Source of the DNA: Thermasporomyces sp040195635 | GTDB lineage: Bacteria > Actinomycetota > Actinomycetes > Propionibacteriales > Actinopolymorphaceae | Direction: 5' to 3' | Length of the DNA: 64,000 nt | NCBI RefSeq assembly: GCF_040195635.1 | Contig: NZ_JBEFTX010000008.1 | Coordinates: forward strand, 62,001 to 126,000 | Shown: positions 54,210-63,776 of the stretch, one piece after another | Layout of the letters: each line of letters begins with the position of its first letter | How positions within the stretch are numbered: the stretch's first letter is position 1 | Notes under the pieces: generated by a model | Told to the model about the DNA's origin: nothing | Databases searched by the model: none | The model's input: the letters and a program-made list of their open reading frames with translations, nothing else | Position numbers and translations under genes: made by a program

Positions 54210-54845
54210 TCACTCCCACCACACCGTCAGCCAGCCGTAGCACACGATGGGACCTCCGCTGAGCGGTTGGTTCCAGGAGAAGGCGGTGACCTGTGTCGCG
54301 GTGGAGAAGAAGCCGGTAAAGGGAACCTGGTCGCCTTCCCGTTGTTCCAACCCCTCGAAGGTGAAGTTGGAGGCGACGCTGAGTTCTCCGTTGGTGGATA
54401 CCTGCGCGGCTCCGGCCAGGGCCGGTCCGGCCTTACGCCGGAAGAACTCGTTGGTCCACGTCCAGTTTCCGTCCGAGTCGCCCCACAGGCTCATCGTCGA
54501 ACACTCACGGGTGACCTCGTCCTCTCCCTCCTCAGCGGTGCCGACGTTCCTTTCGTCAGCCCTGGCCAGTTCCCGGCGAGGAGCAATCGCCAGTTCTTCC
54601 TCCCCGATCACGGCCAGCGCTTCATCGACCGTCAGCGCGGGGTTGGACCTCCATGCATGTTCGAGTGCCTTGGCCTGTTTGCTGTCGAGGTGAATGGCAG
54701 CGGTCTCGGCCTGGACCAACGGCTTCTTGTCATCGCCGGCCGCGGCTGCTTGCTCGGCCATGGCACCGCCACCAGTAACACTGGTGACCAATGCGAGGAA
54801 AGCGATGATCATGGCGCGCATGATGTACCCCCGGTTTCGTCTCAT
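54210..54845 (-). CDS. Secreted protein of unknown function
   Basis: 211 residues from ATG at 54845 (ATG 54821 possible, with GGGGG upstream). Sec signal MRAMIIAFLALVTSVTGGGA. The mature part is polar in the first half (KPLVQAETAAIHLDSKQAKA) and has a Trp-rich C-terminus (DSDGNWTWTNEFFRRKAGP, AFSWNQPLSGGPIVCYGWLT) that suggests a beta-sandwich. No domain recognised; two Cys may form a disulfide. Convergent with the phosphoribosyltransferase gene. Confidence 0.7.
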   Translation of the reverse strand: MRRNRGYIMRAMIIAFLALVTSVTGGGAMAEQAAAAGDDKKPLVQAETAAIHLDSKQAKALEHAWRSNPALTVDEALAVIGEEELAIAPRRELARADERNVGTAEEGEDEVTRECSTMSLWGDSDGNWTWTNEFFRRKAGPALAGAAQVSTNGELSVASNFTFEGLEQREGDQVPFTGFFSTATQVTAFSWNQPLSGGPIVCYGWLTVWWE

Positions 54846-55024
54846 GAAGGTTGTGCGCCGGCCGCGGTTCGGTCGGCGGCACTGCGCGGTCTCGATAGAG
54901 ACTGACCGTTGCCGGTATCGATCCGATCTCGGTTCGGTACTGGGGCGAGCGGTTGCGGCCCGGGTGCCGTTTCAGCCGTCAGTACGCCCGGCACCGTCGG
55001 GGAACCTCGTGGCAGGGTGAGGGG

Positions 55025-56623
55025 ATGGCTCACGACATCCTCCTGCGCGGCGGCACCCTGATCGACGGCACCGGAGCACCCAGTCGTACCGCTGACGTCC
55101 TCGTCGCCGACAGTCGGGTCGTCGACGTGAGCGCCGCAGGCGCAGGCGGCCTCGACGTGAACGCGAGCGAGGTCGTCGACATCCCGGGCGCGGTGGTCTG
55201 CCCGGGATTCATCGACCTGCACTCGCACGCCGACTTCACGGTGTTCGGGGCACCGGGGGCGGTCACCCAGGTGACGCAGGGTGTGACGACCCTCGTGACG
55301 GGCAACTGCGGCTTCTCGCCGTTCCCCGTCGTACCAGACCACGCCGACGAACTCCGCGCACACGGCCGGTTCATCGACGACGGGCTGACCTGGGAGTGGT
55401 CGAGCGCGGGGGAGTACGCCGCAGCGGTCGGACGGCTCCCGCTCGGTGTCAACCTCGCCTTGCAGGTCGGTCACGGTGCGCTGCGGATCGCGGCGATGGG
55501 CGGCGCCGACCGCGCTCCCACGCCAGCCGAACTGGAGCGGATGCGTGCGCTCGTCGCGCAGAGCGCCAACGCCGTGGTGGGCTTCTCCACCGGTCTCATC
55601 TACGCACCCGGCACGTACGCGGAGACCGACGAACTCGTGGCGATCGCGACGCAGGCCGCCGCGGAGGGACTCCTCTACTCCACTCACATGCGCGACGAAG
55701 GTGGCGGCCTGCTGGATGCTGTCAACGAAGCGTTGACGATCAGCCGGCGGTCCGGCGTACGCCTGGAGATCTCGCATCTCAAAGCGTCCGGTCCGGCCTT
55801 CTGGGGCTCCGTTGCCGAGGCACTGGACCTGATCGAGGCGGCGAGAGCCGAGGGTGTCGACGTCGGCGCAGACCAGTACCCCTACACCGCGTCGAGCACG
55901 ACGCTCACCAGTTGGCTGCCCGGCTGGGCGCTCGACGGTGGTCCCGCCGCGCTGCTGGAGCGGCTCGATGATCCGGACCAGGCGGAACGCATCGCCCGCG
56001 ACCTCGGCGGCGACGTCGGCGGGTCGTTCGCTCCCGAGCGCATCGTCGTGGCGGACACACCTGACGGGCCCTACCAGCGGTTCGTCGGGCGCACCATCGA
56101 GGCGGCGGCCGTCGAGCTCGGCCTCGACACCGCCCACGCCGCCGTCGAACTGCTGCGCGGCCAGCGTGGACTCCTCGGCGTGGTCAACCACTCGATGTCC
56201 GAGGACGACGTACGCCGGATTCTGCGCGAACCCGCTGTCGCCGTCGCCAGCGACGGTCATGTGCTCGGCTGCCCAGGCCGCGGGCGGCCGCATCCGCGCG
56301 GGCTCGGGACGTTCACCCGGGTGCTCGGCCACTACGTGCGCGACGAGCGGGTGCTCGACCTGCCTCTCGCCGTACGCACGATGACGGAGCTGCCGGCCTC
56401 GCGGCTCGGCTGGACGGACCGCGGCGTGGTCCGGCCGGGTGCCGTCGCCGACCTCGCGGTGTTCGACCCCGGGACCGTGATCGACCGGGCCAGCTTCGAG
56501 GACCCGTGGCAGCTCTCGACCGGCGTCCTGCACACCCTGGTCGGGGGCACGATGGTCCTGCGTGACGGCGTTCCGACGAGCACCCCGGCCGGCCAGGTGA
56601 TCCACCGCCGTCCACGTCCGTGA
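55025..56623 (+). CDS. N-acyl-D-amino-acid deacylase (D-aminoacylase family)
   Basis: 532 residues, amidohydrolase fold. Zinc-binding and catalytic residues: His-His in DLHSHADF near 66, Cys in GNCGFSP near 95, His in HMRDEGGG near 221, His in ISHLKASG near 251 and Asp in VASDGHV near 408, the same set as in characterised D-aminoacylases. Removes acyl groups from N-acyl-D-amino acids. ATG at 55025 has GTGAGGGG upstream. No signal peptide. The MFS gene lies 45 bases downstream, so substrate efflux or uptake may be linked. Confidence 0.9.
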   Translation: MAHDILLRGGTLIDGTGAPSRTADVLVADSRVVDVSAAGAGGLDVNASEVVDIPGAVVCPGFIDLHSHADFTVFGAPGAVTQVTQGVTTLVTGNCGFSPFPVVPDHADELRAHGRFIDDGLTWEWSSAGEYAAAVGRLPLGVNLALQVGHGALRIAAMGGADRAPTPAELERMRALVAQSANAVVGFSTGLIYAPGTYAETDELVAIATQAAAEGLLYSTHMRDEGGGLLDAVNEALTISRRSGVRLEISHLKASGPAFWGSVAEALDLIEAARAEGVDVGADQYPYTASSTTLTSWLPGWALDGGPAALLERLDDPDQAERIARDLGGDVGGSFAPERIVVADTPDGPYQRFVGRTIEAAAVELGLDTAHAAVELLRGQRGLLGVVNHSMSEDDVRRILREPAVAVASDGHVLGCPGRGRPHPRGLGTFTRVLGHYVRDERVLDLPLAVRTMTELPASRLGWTDRGVVRPGAVADLAVFDPGTVIDRASFEDPWQLSTGVLHTLVGGTMVLRDGVPTSTPAGQVIHRRPRP

Positions 56624-56668
56624 AACCGAATTGCCGCCAGCCGGCGCCGACACCGAGAATGGCCGCTC

Positions 56669-58120
56669 GTGACGCGTCCTCGACCAGCCGAGGAACCACC
56701 AGGCGGGTCGAGGTGGTCTTCATGGCTGTCCAGATGGTGGCGCCGGTTCGCCGCGCTGCGCCTCGACCTGACCCCGATGCGGACCTCCCGCGACTTCCGG
56801 CTGCTCTGGATCGCCGGCACCGTCTTCTATCTCGGCGGGATGATGACCTACGTCGCCCTGCCGTACCAGCTCTACCACCTCACCGGCTCCAACTTCGCCG
56901 TCGGCGTCCTCGGGCTCATCCAGTTGGTCCCGTTGATCGCCTGCGGCCTCTACGGCGGGGCGCTCGCCGACCGGGTGGACCGGCGTAGCGTCCTCGTCGC
57001 GACCGGCACAGCCCAGTGCCTGCTCACGGTCGTGCTCCTCGCCAACGCGGCCCTTGAACGGCCGTCCGTCGGACTGATCTACGCCGTGGCAGTGCTGTTG
57101 ACGGTCGCGCAGTCGCTGCAACGACCGAGCCGCGAGGCGCTGACGCCGCGCGTCGTCCGCCATGACGAGCTGCCCGCTGCCGTCACCCTCTCGTCGGTCG
57201 GGATGCAGACCGGCATGCTCGCGGGACCCGCGCTCGCCGGGGTGATCCTCGCGACCAGCGGCGCCGTGTGGGCCTACACGGTCGACGTCTGCGGTCTCGT
57301 GATCGCTACCGCGCTCTTCGCCACCCTGCGCCGCTATCCGCCGTTGCAGGACACCGTGCAGGCCGGCCTCGCCGGCGCGGCCCGGGGGATCGCGGACGGG
57401 CTGCGGTACGCCGTACGCCGCAAAGACCTGCTCGGGACCTACATCGTCGACCTGACGGCGATGTTCCTGGCGATGCCGATCGTGCTGTTCCCCGCGTTCG
57501 CGGCCGACGTGCTGCGCGAGCCGACGATGCTCGGGTTGCTCTACTCGGCGGGCACAGTGGGCTCGTTGGTGGCGACGGCGACGAGCGGCTGGACGGCGCG
57601 GGTTCACCACCACGGCCGCGCGGTCGTACTGGCGGCGGCGTGCTGGGGCGCGGCGGTCGTCTTCGCCGGGCTCGCGCCGTCGGCATGGCTCGCGATCGTC
57701 GCGTTGGCGTTCGCCGGCGCGGCCGACATGATCAGCGGGATCTTCCGCAGCGTGATCTGGCACCAGACCATCCCGGACGAACGACGGGGCCGGCTTGCCG
57801 GGATCGAGATGCTGTCGTACTCCATCGGGCCGATGGGCGGTGAAGCACGCGCTGGTCTGGTCGCTGACGCGACGAGCGTGCGGACCTCCATCGTGAGCGG
57901 TGGCGTGCTGTGTGTGGTCGGGGTCGCGCTCGTGTCCGCGTGGCTGCGGGATTTCTGGGGGTACGACGCGCGGACGGACGAGCACGCCGTCCGTGAGCGC
58001 GACATCCGCGCCGCGCGGTCCGCCGCGGAGGCGGCGGGTGCCACCGCAGGCATCACCGGGGCGGCCGGAGTCACGGGGGCGGCCGCCGGATCGGTCGGTG
58101 ACCCGTCCGCCTCGTCCTGA
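56669..58120 (+). CDS. MFS transporter, EntS/MFS-exporter type
   Basis: 483 residues from GTG at 56669. About twelve predicted membrane helices beginning at DFRLLWIAGTVFYLGGMM. Family motif A-like loops GGALADRVDRRSVL after helix 2 and RRGRLAGIEMLSYSIGP in the second half resemble the enterobactin exporter EntS group. A Gly/Ala/Thr-rich tail of about 40 residues follows. Substrate unknown. Linked to the deacylase gene. Confidence 0.88.
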   Translation: MTRPRPAEEPPGGSRWSSWLSRWWRRFAALRLDLTPMRTSRDFRLLWIAGTVFYLGGMMTYVALPYQLYHLTGSNFAVGVLGLIQLVPLIACGLYGGALADRVDRRSVLVATGTAQCLLTVVLLANAALERPSVGLIYAVAVLLTVAQSLQRPSREALTPRVVRHDELPAAVTLSSVGMQTGMLAGPALAGVILATSGAVWAYTVDVCGLVIATALFATLRRYPPLQDTVQAGLAGAARGIADGLRYAVRRKDLLGTYIVDLTAMFLAMPIVLFPAFAADVLREPTMLGLLYSAGTVGSLVATATSGWTARVHHHGRAVVLAAACWGAAVVFAGLAPSAWLAIVALAFAGAADMISGIFRSVIWHQTIPDERRGRLAGIEMLSYSIGPMGGEARAGLVADATSVRTSIVSGGVLCVVGVALVSAWLRDFWGYDARTDEHAVRERDIRAARSAAEAAGATAGITGAAGVTGAAAGSVGDPSASS

Positions 58121-58305
58121 TCGGGGCTGGCGTCCCTCGCGCTGACGATCCTCGCTCTCGAACCTGCACTGGCCGCGAAGATCGCCCTGACGCCGCGGCT
58201 ACAGTGCCGGGGGGCCACGGCTTACGCTGTGTGTCGTACTCTTAGGGCTCTTGGGTTATCCATAGCCGGTTATTGGCGTTATCGGACAAAGGGGTTCACC
58301 GGACC

Positions 58306-58539
58306 GTGGTTACCACGCTCTCGATCCTGCTGATCCTCACGAGCCTCGTGCTCGTGCTGCTGGTCCTGCTCCACAAAGGGCGGGGCGGCGGCCTGTCTGA
58401 CCTGTTCGGCGGCGGAGTGACGTCGAGCCTCGGTGGCTCTTCCATCGCTGAACGCAACCTCGACCGCATCACGGTTGGCACGGGCATCATCTGGTTCGCC
58501 TGCATTGTGGGACTCGGATTGCTGCTCAAGTTCGGCTGA
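58306..58539 (+). CDS. secG: Protein-export membrane protein SecG
   Basis: 77 residues. Two membrane helices, LSILLILTSLVLVLLVLLHK and ITVGTGIIWFACIVGLGLLL, flank the conserved GRGGGLSDLFGGG loop. Part of the SecYEG translocon. GTG at 58306 is chosen because the first helix begins within a few residues; an upstream in-frame start at 58273 would add 11 residues. rbpA follows after 134 bases. Confidence 0.93.
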   Translation: MVTTLSILLILTSLVLVLLVLLHKGRGGGLSDLFGGGVTSSLGGSSIAERNLDRITVGTGIIWFACIVGLGLLLKFG

Positions 58540-58673
58540 GCGTGCGGGCACACTCCCCACCTCGCTGGACAGCGCCGCGACGACCGCGGCCACCTGGTCC
58601 CTACTGATCGCCGATGTCCGGGCTCGTTCCAGAGCCATCGTTCGTCCGCAGACCGTCACGAGGGAGATCGTCA

Positions 58674-59030
58674 GTGGCAAGTGGCAGTGCCATTCGGGGC
58701 AGCCGGGTCGGTGCCGGTCCAATGGGAGAGGCCGAGCGTGGTGATACCGCGCCCCGCCAGAGAGTGACGTACTGGTGTGCCAACGGGCACGAGACGCGTC
58801 CGAGCTTCGCGCTTGACGCGGCGGTGCCTGACTCCTGGGACTGCCCGCGGTGCGGGCTTCCCGCCAGTCTTGACTCGGGCAACCCGCCGGCGGCGCCGAG
58901 AAATGAGCCGTACAAGACGCACCTCGCCTACGTCAAGGAACGCCGTACCGACGAAGAAGCGCGGCAGATCCTCGAAGAGGCGCTGCAGCAGCTTCGCGAA
59001 CGCGTCGGTCGCGGAGAAGTCATTCTCTGA
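58674..59030 (+). CDS. rbpA: RNA polymerase-binding protein RbpA
   Basis: 118 residues. N-terminal VASGSAIRGSRVGAGPMGEA, zinc-binding core YWCANGHETRPSFA with CPRCG, and a C-terminal helix (ERRTDEEARQILEEALQQLR) that contacts sigma. RbpA is an actinobacteria-specific transcription activator at principal-sigma promoters. GTG start with GAGGGAG upstream; an earlier in-frame start would add 20 residues with no family match. Confidence 0.95.
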   Translation: MASGSAIRGSRVGAGPMGEAERGDTAPRQRVTYWCANGHETRPSFALDAAVPDSWDCPRCGLPASLDSGNPPAAPRNEPYKTHLAYVKERRTDEEARQILEEALQQLRERVGRGEVIL

Positions 59031-59116
59031 CCGAGGCATCGTCCCGCGACCTGTGGGAGGGCGGTCGACTTCCAGGCCGATGTTCCTCCCGCCAGTCTGA
59101 GGGGCACGCTCGTCCG

Positions 59117-59146
59117 GGCCGGGTAGCTGAGTCGGGCTGCCCGGCC
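59117..59146 (+). terminator. Hairpin downstream of rbpA
   Basis: GGCCGGGTAG (59117-59126) pairs with CTGCCCGGCC (59137-59146), one G-U pair, 10-base loop, followed by GGTTTCGTTC. It is 86 bases after the rbpA stop and upstream of the sialidase gene. Confidence 0.6.
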
Positions 59147-59257
59147 GGTTTCGTTCGCCGGTCTTGTCATCGGCACGTCGTGGGTTTACCGTCGCCGCCA
59201 GACATCCCATGTCCCACGTCCAATGTCGACGCAAGGGACGGACGAACGGAGTCCGGC

Positions 59258-61255
59258 ATGACGGCAGCGCCTCCGTACGCACGCCCTGGCGGGGACACCG
59301 AAGCGCGGCGAGTGGGCGTCCCTCGCGCAGCGACGGTGGCCATCATCGCCACCACGTGCCTGCTCGCCGCGCTGCTGGCGGCGGTGCCCCGCACCGACGC
59401 CGCCGGTGCGGAGCCGCGGCCCGGCCAGGAATCGGGCCATGAGGAGAGCCTGGGCCTGGTCGAGCAGGCGATGTTCGACGAACAGGTGCTGTTCCAGGGC
59501 GGCACGCTGGGCTACTCGTGTTTCCGGATCCCGGCGATCGTCACCGCCACCGACGGCACGTTGCTCGCCTTCGCCGAAGGCCGGGTCAACACCTGCTCAG
59601 ACACTGGCGACATCGACCTCGTACTTCGCCGGTCGCACGACGGTGGCCGAACCTGGGGACCGCTGCAGGTCCTCATCGAGGGATCGGGAGACACCAGAGG
59701 GAATCCGGCACCGGTCGTGGACCGGGCGTCGGGTCGGATCGCGTTGCTCTCGACCTACAACCCAGGGGCGAACCAGCAGATCCGCCGCCCGTTCCTGCAG
59801 GTCAGCAACGACAACGGTGCCACGTGGACCGCACCGGTCGACATCACCGGCGACATCAGCAAGCCCGAGTGGGAGTGGTGGTACGGCACCGGGCCGGTCC
59901 ATGGCATCCAACTCACCCGCGGACCCCATGCCGGACGTCTCGTCGTCCCGTCGTACTTCAACGAAACGGGCGGAACGCCCGGCGGCGTCGTGCTCGTCTA
60001 CAGCGACGACGGTGGGCTGACCTGGCACCGAGGTGCGATCGCCTCGCACGACAGCCAGGTGATGCACCCGGGCGAGAACACCATCGTCGAGCTCGTTGAC
60101 GGCGGGATCTATGACTCCGCCCGCGAAAGCGGGCGCGATCCTGACCCGGGCAACCGTGCGTTCGCGACCAGTGGTGACGGCGGAGAGAGCTTCGACGCGC
60201 CGTTCGCCACCGACCCGCGGATCGTCACGCCGATCGTGCAGGGATCGCTGCTGCGGCTGGGCGCGGTCGACGAGGGCGATGCCCGCAACCGGATCCTGCT
60301 CGCGGCGCCGGCGCATCCGGCGGCGCGCGAGGTGATGACGGTTCGCTCGTCCTACGACGAGGCTCGGACGTGGGAGTCCTGGGATGAGGGCAAGGTCGTC
60401 CACTGGGGTCCTTCGGCGTACTCCGACCTCACCGAGATCTCCGACGGCGTGGTCGGGTTGATGTACGAGGCGGGGAGCTTCAGCCCGTACGAGACGATCC
60501 GCTTCGCCCGCTTCGACGAGGCCTACCTTGCGACGCCGAACGGTGACCCGCCCGGCATCCCGCCGCCTCCGGCGCCCGGGCCGACGACGCCCGACCTGGC
60601 GAAGGCAGGTGCGCCGGAGCGTGGCAACACCGCGTACGTTCGAGGTGGAGCGACGCTCGGCGAAGGCCGGTTCGGCACGGCGCTCGACCTCGACGGTAGC
60701 GACGACCGGGTGGAGCTGCCCTTCACGAAGGCGCTCGACCTCGCTGCCGATGACTCCACCTGGTCCGCCTGGATCCGCTACTCGGCGACGGCCGGGTCGC
60801 ACACTTTGCTGTGGGCGTACCGGCTCGGGTCCGGCACGACGCCGCAGGTCTGGCTGCGCGCGGAACCGGGCAGCAACCGGATCCGCGCGCTGATCGGCAC
60901 CGGCTACGGCTCGGCCACCCTGACCGCCACCGACCCGGTGAACGACGGCGAGTGGCACCACGTCGCGCTGCGGCGGGCTGGCCGGCAGTTCAGCCTGTGG
61001 CTGGACGGTGAGCAGGTGGCGGCCGCGACCGGGCCTAAGGGCTCGGTGACCGAGGGCCAGGAGTTCGGCGTCGAGGGGATCCACGTCGGCCAGCGCATCG
61101 ACGGTGCGAACCGGTTCCAAGGCTCGATCGACGAAGTACGCATCTACCGGCGTGCCCTGACCGAGTCGGAGATCGGTCAGGTCAGCCGGTCCAGTGCGCT
61201 GGATCCGCGTGGTCTGGAGCTACGGCTTCCGTTCGAGAAGATCCAGGGCGGCTGA
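59258..61255 (+). CDS. Secreted sialidase (GH33) with LamG/concanavalin-like domain
   Basis: 665 residues from ATG at 59258, with GGAG eight bases upstream. N-terminal membrane segment VAIIATTCLLAALLAAV acts as signal. The GH33 six-bladed propeller shows FRIP, AEGR, five Asp-box motifs (SHDGGRTW, SNDNGATW, SDDGGLTW, SGDGGESF, SYDEARTW) and the Tyr nucleophile in GPSAYSDL near 386. A Pro-rich linker leads to a LamG-like sandwich (about 455-640, DGSDDRVELPFTKALDL, DGEWHHVALRRAG). Cleaves terminal sialic acids or related nonulosonates outside the cell. Convergent with the HAD gene. Confidence 0.92.
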   Translation: MTAAPPYARPGGDTEARRVGVPRAATVAIIATTCLLAALLAAVPRTDAAGAEPRPGQESGHEESLGLVEQAMFDEQVLFQGGTLGYSCFRIPAIVTATDGTLLAFAEGRVNTCSDTGDIDLVLRRSHDGGRTWGPLQVLIEGSGDTRGNPAPVVDRASGRIALLSTYNPGANQQIRRPFLQVSNDNGATWTAPVDITGDISKPEWEWWYGTGPVHGIQLTRGPHAGRLVVPSYFNETGGTPGGVVLVYSDDGGLTWHRGAIASHDSQVMHPGENTIVELVDGGIYDSARESGRDPDPGNRAFATSGDGGESFDAPFATDPRIVTPIVQGSLLRLGAVDEGDARNRILLAAPAHPAAREVMTVRSSYDEARTWESWDEGKVVHWGPSAYSDLTEISDGVVGLMYEAGSFSPYETIRFARFDEAYLATPNGDPPGIPPPPAPGPTTPDLAKAGAPERGNTAYVRGGATLGEGRFGTALDLDGSDDRVELPFTKALDLAADDSTWSAWIRYSATAGSHTLLWAYRLGSGTTPQVWLRAEPGSNRIRALIGTGYGSATLTATDPVNDGEWHHVALRRAGRQFSLWLDGEQVAAATGPKGSVTEGQEFGVEGIHVGQRIDGANRFQGSIDEVRIYRRALTESEIGQVSRSSALDPRGLELRLPFEKIQGG

Positions 61256-61258
61256 TCC

Positions 61259-61918
61259 TCATCCGCCGCGCGCGTTGTCAAGCACCAGGTGGATCGCGGC
61301 GGACACGTTGTCGGCGGTGCGCGTCGGTTGGTACTCGAGCTCGGCCGGCCAGATCCTGCCGAGAGGCAGCCACACGCTGGGGTAGCCGATGGCCTGAGCG
61401 CCGCCGATGTCCGCGCGTGCAGAATCGCCGACGACCCAGCCGCCGTCGGCCAGCCTCGCCCCCACCACCTCCGCGGCGCGGGCGAAGATCCCCGCGTCCG
61501 GCTTGGCCGCCCCGACGCCCTCGGAGATGACCCAACCGGCGACCTCCCGGCCGAGGCCGCAAACCTGGATCTTCTTCTCCTGTTGGCGGACCCGGCCGTT
61601 CGTCACGATGACCGGAGTCCAACCGAGGGCCGTGGCGTGTCGCAGGGCCGTACGGGTGCTCGCCGCGAGGGTGACCGCGTCGGCGGCGCCGTTGTCAAGG
61701 AAGCCTTGCACGAGCGGGGGAGCGAGCATCGGATAGCGATCCAGCAGGCCGCGCGCTACCACGCCCCGCGGCCGGTAGCCGCTGGCGTCGAGTTCGAGAA
61801 CCCAGTCGAGGTCGGTGGCCGGAAGTCCGTGCGTAGCAAGGAGATCCGTCGTCGCGAACCGGAACGCGGCATCCCGGTCGACGAGGGTGTTGTCGAGGTC
61901 GAGCAGCAGGAGTGGCAC
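61259..61918 (-). CDS. HAD family hydrolase
   Basis: 219 residues. Motif I LLLLDLDNTLVD, motif II VIVTNGR, Lys of motif III in GAAKPDAGIF, and motif IV WVVGDSARADIGGA. A cap of about 80 residues lies between motifs I and II, as in small-molecule phosphatases of the Gph/YjjG type. No operon partner on the same strand within 45 bases except the GHL10 gene upstream, which is likely a separate unit. Confidence 0.9.
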   Translation of the reverse strand: MPLLLLDLDNTLVDRDAAFRFATTDLLATHGLPATDLDWVLELDASGYRPRGVVARGLLDRYPMLAPPLVQGFLDNGAADAVTLAASTRTALRHATALGWTPVIVTNGRVRQQEKKIQVCGLGREVAGWVISEGVGAAKPDAGIFARAAEVVGARLADGGWVVGDSARADIGGAQAIGYPSVWLPLGRIWPAELEYQPTRTADNVSAAIHLVLDNARGG

Positions 61919-61966
61919 GTGGCGCGATCCTACGGCTGCGCCGCTTCGCGGATCCAGCCAGATGCC

Positions 61967-63622
61967 TCAGGGGCGGGCGGCCCGGCCCTCGCTCGGTGTG
62001 CTCTCGTGGTGCAGCCGGTCGAGCCCGGTGACCGCGTAGGTGTAGGTCCGTCCCGGATCGGCGGTGGTGTCAACGAAGCCTTGCTTGGTACCCGACCCCG
62101 CCCGCACGGTCGTGAGCAGGTTGCCCGCGTCGTCGAAACCACACGGGTCGGACTCGTCCCCGTCGAACCGGTAGACGGCGTACGACGTGGCCCGGCGGTG
62201 CGCCGACGAGGTGTCCTTCCAGGACAGGCGTACGCCCTCGTCGGTGTGCTCGGCGCTCACGAGTGACGGTCGGTCAGGTGCCCTCCCGCCCAGGTGGTGC
62301 ATCTCCGGCACCAACGCCGGCCGCGCGTAGTGGTCGGCGACCAGGATGCTCATGTTGTCCAGCCGGTCGGCGATGACGTCCTTGGCGCTGAAGTAGATGT
62401 CACCGGCCACCTGCGGATGGTCGCGGTTGAAGGTGAGGTGCCGCGTCATCTCCTGCGGGTCCGACCAGGCGGGATCCTGCGTGGACGTGCCCGCCTTGTA
62501 GGTCGCCTGGCCGACGAAGAGTTGAACATCCCTCCCGTCGACCTCGGCCGACCACCACGGCACGAGCTTCGCGTAGTCGGCGGGAGCGAAGCCGATGTTC
62601 CAGTAGACCTGCGGGACGATGTAGTCGATCCACTCCTCGCGGACCCACCGCCTGGTGTCGGCGTACAGGTCGTCGAAGGTCTCGACGCCGGCCTGGGTGT
62701 CGGACCCCTCGGGATCGGTGGCGATGTTGCGCCACACCGCGAACGGGCTGATCCCGAACTTCACCCAGGGCTTCGCCTTCTTGATGCGTACGGACAACTC
62801 CTTGACGAGCAGGTCGATGTTGTTGCGGCGCCAGTCGGCCTTGTTGGGGAAGCCGGCGCCGTACTCCTGGTAGGTCGTCTCGTCGTCGAACTGCTCGGTG
62901 CCCACGGGGTATGGGTAGAAGTAGTCGTCGAAGTGGACGGCGTCGACGTCGTAGTTCTTCACCGCGTGCAGGATGGCGTCCTCGACGAAGCGCCGCACCT
63001 GCGGGATACCTGGGTTGTAGTAGAGCTTCCCGCCGTAGGGCACGATCCAGTCCGGGTGCTGCCGGGCTGGATGATCTGGTGCGAGGTGGGCGGGATCAGC
63101 CTGCATACTGACGCGGTACGGATTGAACCAGGCGTGGAACTCCAGGTTGCGCGCGTGCGCCTCGCTCACGAGGAAGTCCAGCGGGTCATAGCCCGGGTCC
63201 TGTCCCGCAGTGCCGGTCAGCCATTCCGACCACGGTTCGTACGGCGAGGGCCAGAAGGCGTCCGCGGTCGGCCGGATCTGCACGACGACGCCGTTCAGGC
63301 GACGGTCCTCGGCTTCGTCGAGCAGGCGGAGGTACTCGGCCTTCTGCTCGGCGACGGCGAGGCCCTGCCGGGACGGCCAGTCGATGTTGACCACGCTGGC
63401 GATCCACATCGCGCGGAACTGCCGCTTCGGCGTCGCCGGATCAGGTGCCGGACACACCTTGCCCGCCGTCGAGTCTCCGCCGCCTGGTGCCGCGGCGGCC
63501 CTCTCGCCGGACGACGCGACCGGCGCGGCGGCGGACGGCAAAGCGGCCATGGTGGCCAGCAACGCGACCGCGGAGACCGCGACGAGCGTGAGGCGTTGCA
63601 GGTGGATGCGCGAGGTCAGCAC
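61967..63622 (-). CDS. Secreted GHL10-type glycoside hydrolase (DUF187, family 10-like)
   Basis: About 551 residues from GTG at 63622, preceded by GGGAGGTG; an upstream GTG at 63661 would add 13 residues. Signal peptide LTLVAVSAVALLATMAALPSA. The GHL10 barrel shows FRAMWIASVVNIDWPSR, GVVVQIRPTADAFWPS, HAWFNPYRV, DAVHFDDYFYPYP and VPQVYWNIGFAP; the Asp pair in HFDDYFYP is a likely active-site part. A C-terminal fibronectin-III-like domain (VSAEHTDEGVRLSWKDTSS) follows. Relatives cleave denuded peptidoglycan or polysaccharides; substrate here unknown. Confidence 0.85.
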   Translation of the reverse strand: MLTSRIHLQRLTLVAVSAVALLATMAALPSAAAPVASSGERAAAAPGGGDSTAGKVCPAPDPATPKRQFRAMWIASVVNIDWPSRQGLAVAEQKAEYLRLLDEAEDRRLNGVVVQIRPTADAFWPSPYEPWSEWLTGTAGQDPGYDPLDFLVSEAHARNLEFHAWFNPYRVSMQADPAHLAPDHPARQHPDWIVPYGGKLYYNPGIPQVRRFVEDAILHAVKNYDVDAVHFDDYFYPYPVGTEQFDDETTYQEYGAGFPNKADWRRNNIDLLVKELSVRIKKAKPWVKFGISPFAVWRNIATDPEGSDTQAGVETFDDLYADTRRWVREEWIDYIVPQVYWNIGFAPADYAKLVPWWSAEVDGRDVQLFVGQATYKAGTSTQDPAWSDPQEMTRHLTFNRDHPQVAGDIYFSAKDVIADRLDNMSILVADHYARPALVPEMHHLGGRAPDRPSLVSAEHTDEGVRLSWKDTSSAHRRATSYAVYRFDGDESDPCGFDDAGNLLTTVRAGSGTKQGFVDTTADPGRTYTYAVTGLDRLHHESTPSEGRAARP

Positions 63623-63776
63623 GGTGGACGCACCTCCCGGACGGCGTACACGGATGTGCACGATGCTCGGAAGCAGTGTGCCGCTCCGCGCCGGGCGCGT
63701 CTATAGTTTTCGGTCCCCGGCATATGCATGTAAGGAATGTGCGGATGCTCGGCCGCGACCGGTGCGGATCACGTGT

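Noticed and set aside
54842..56653. A 603-codon minus-strand frame opposite the D-aminoacylase gene
   Set aside because: The plus strand shows all catalytic residues of the aminoacylase; the antisense product is Arg/Gly/Pro-rich without motifs.
59090..59160. tRNA-like appearance of the GC-rich hairpin after rbpA
   Set aside because: Only one stem is formed; no acceptor stem, anticodon arm or T-loop sequence is present.
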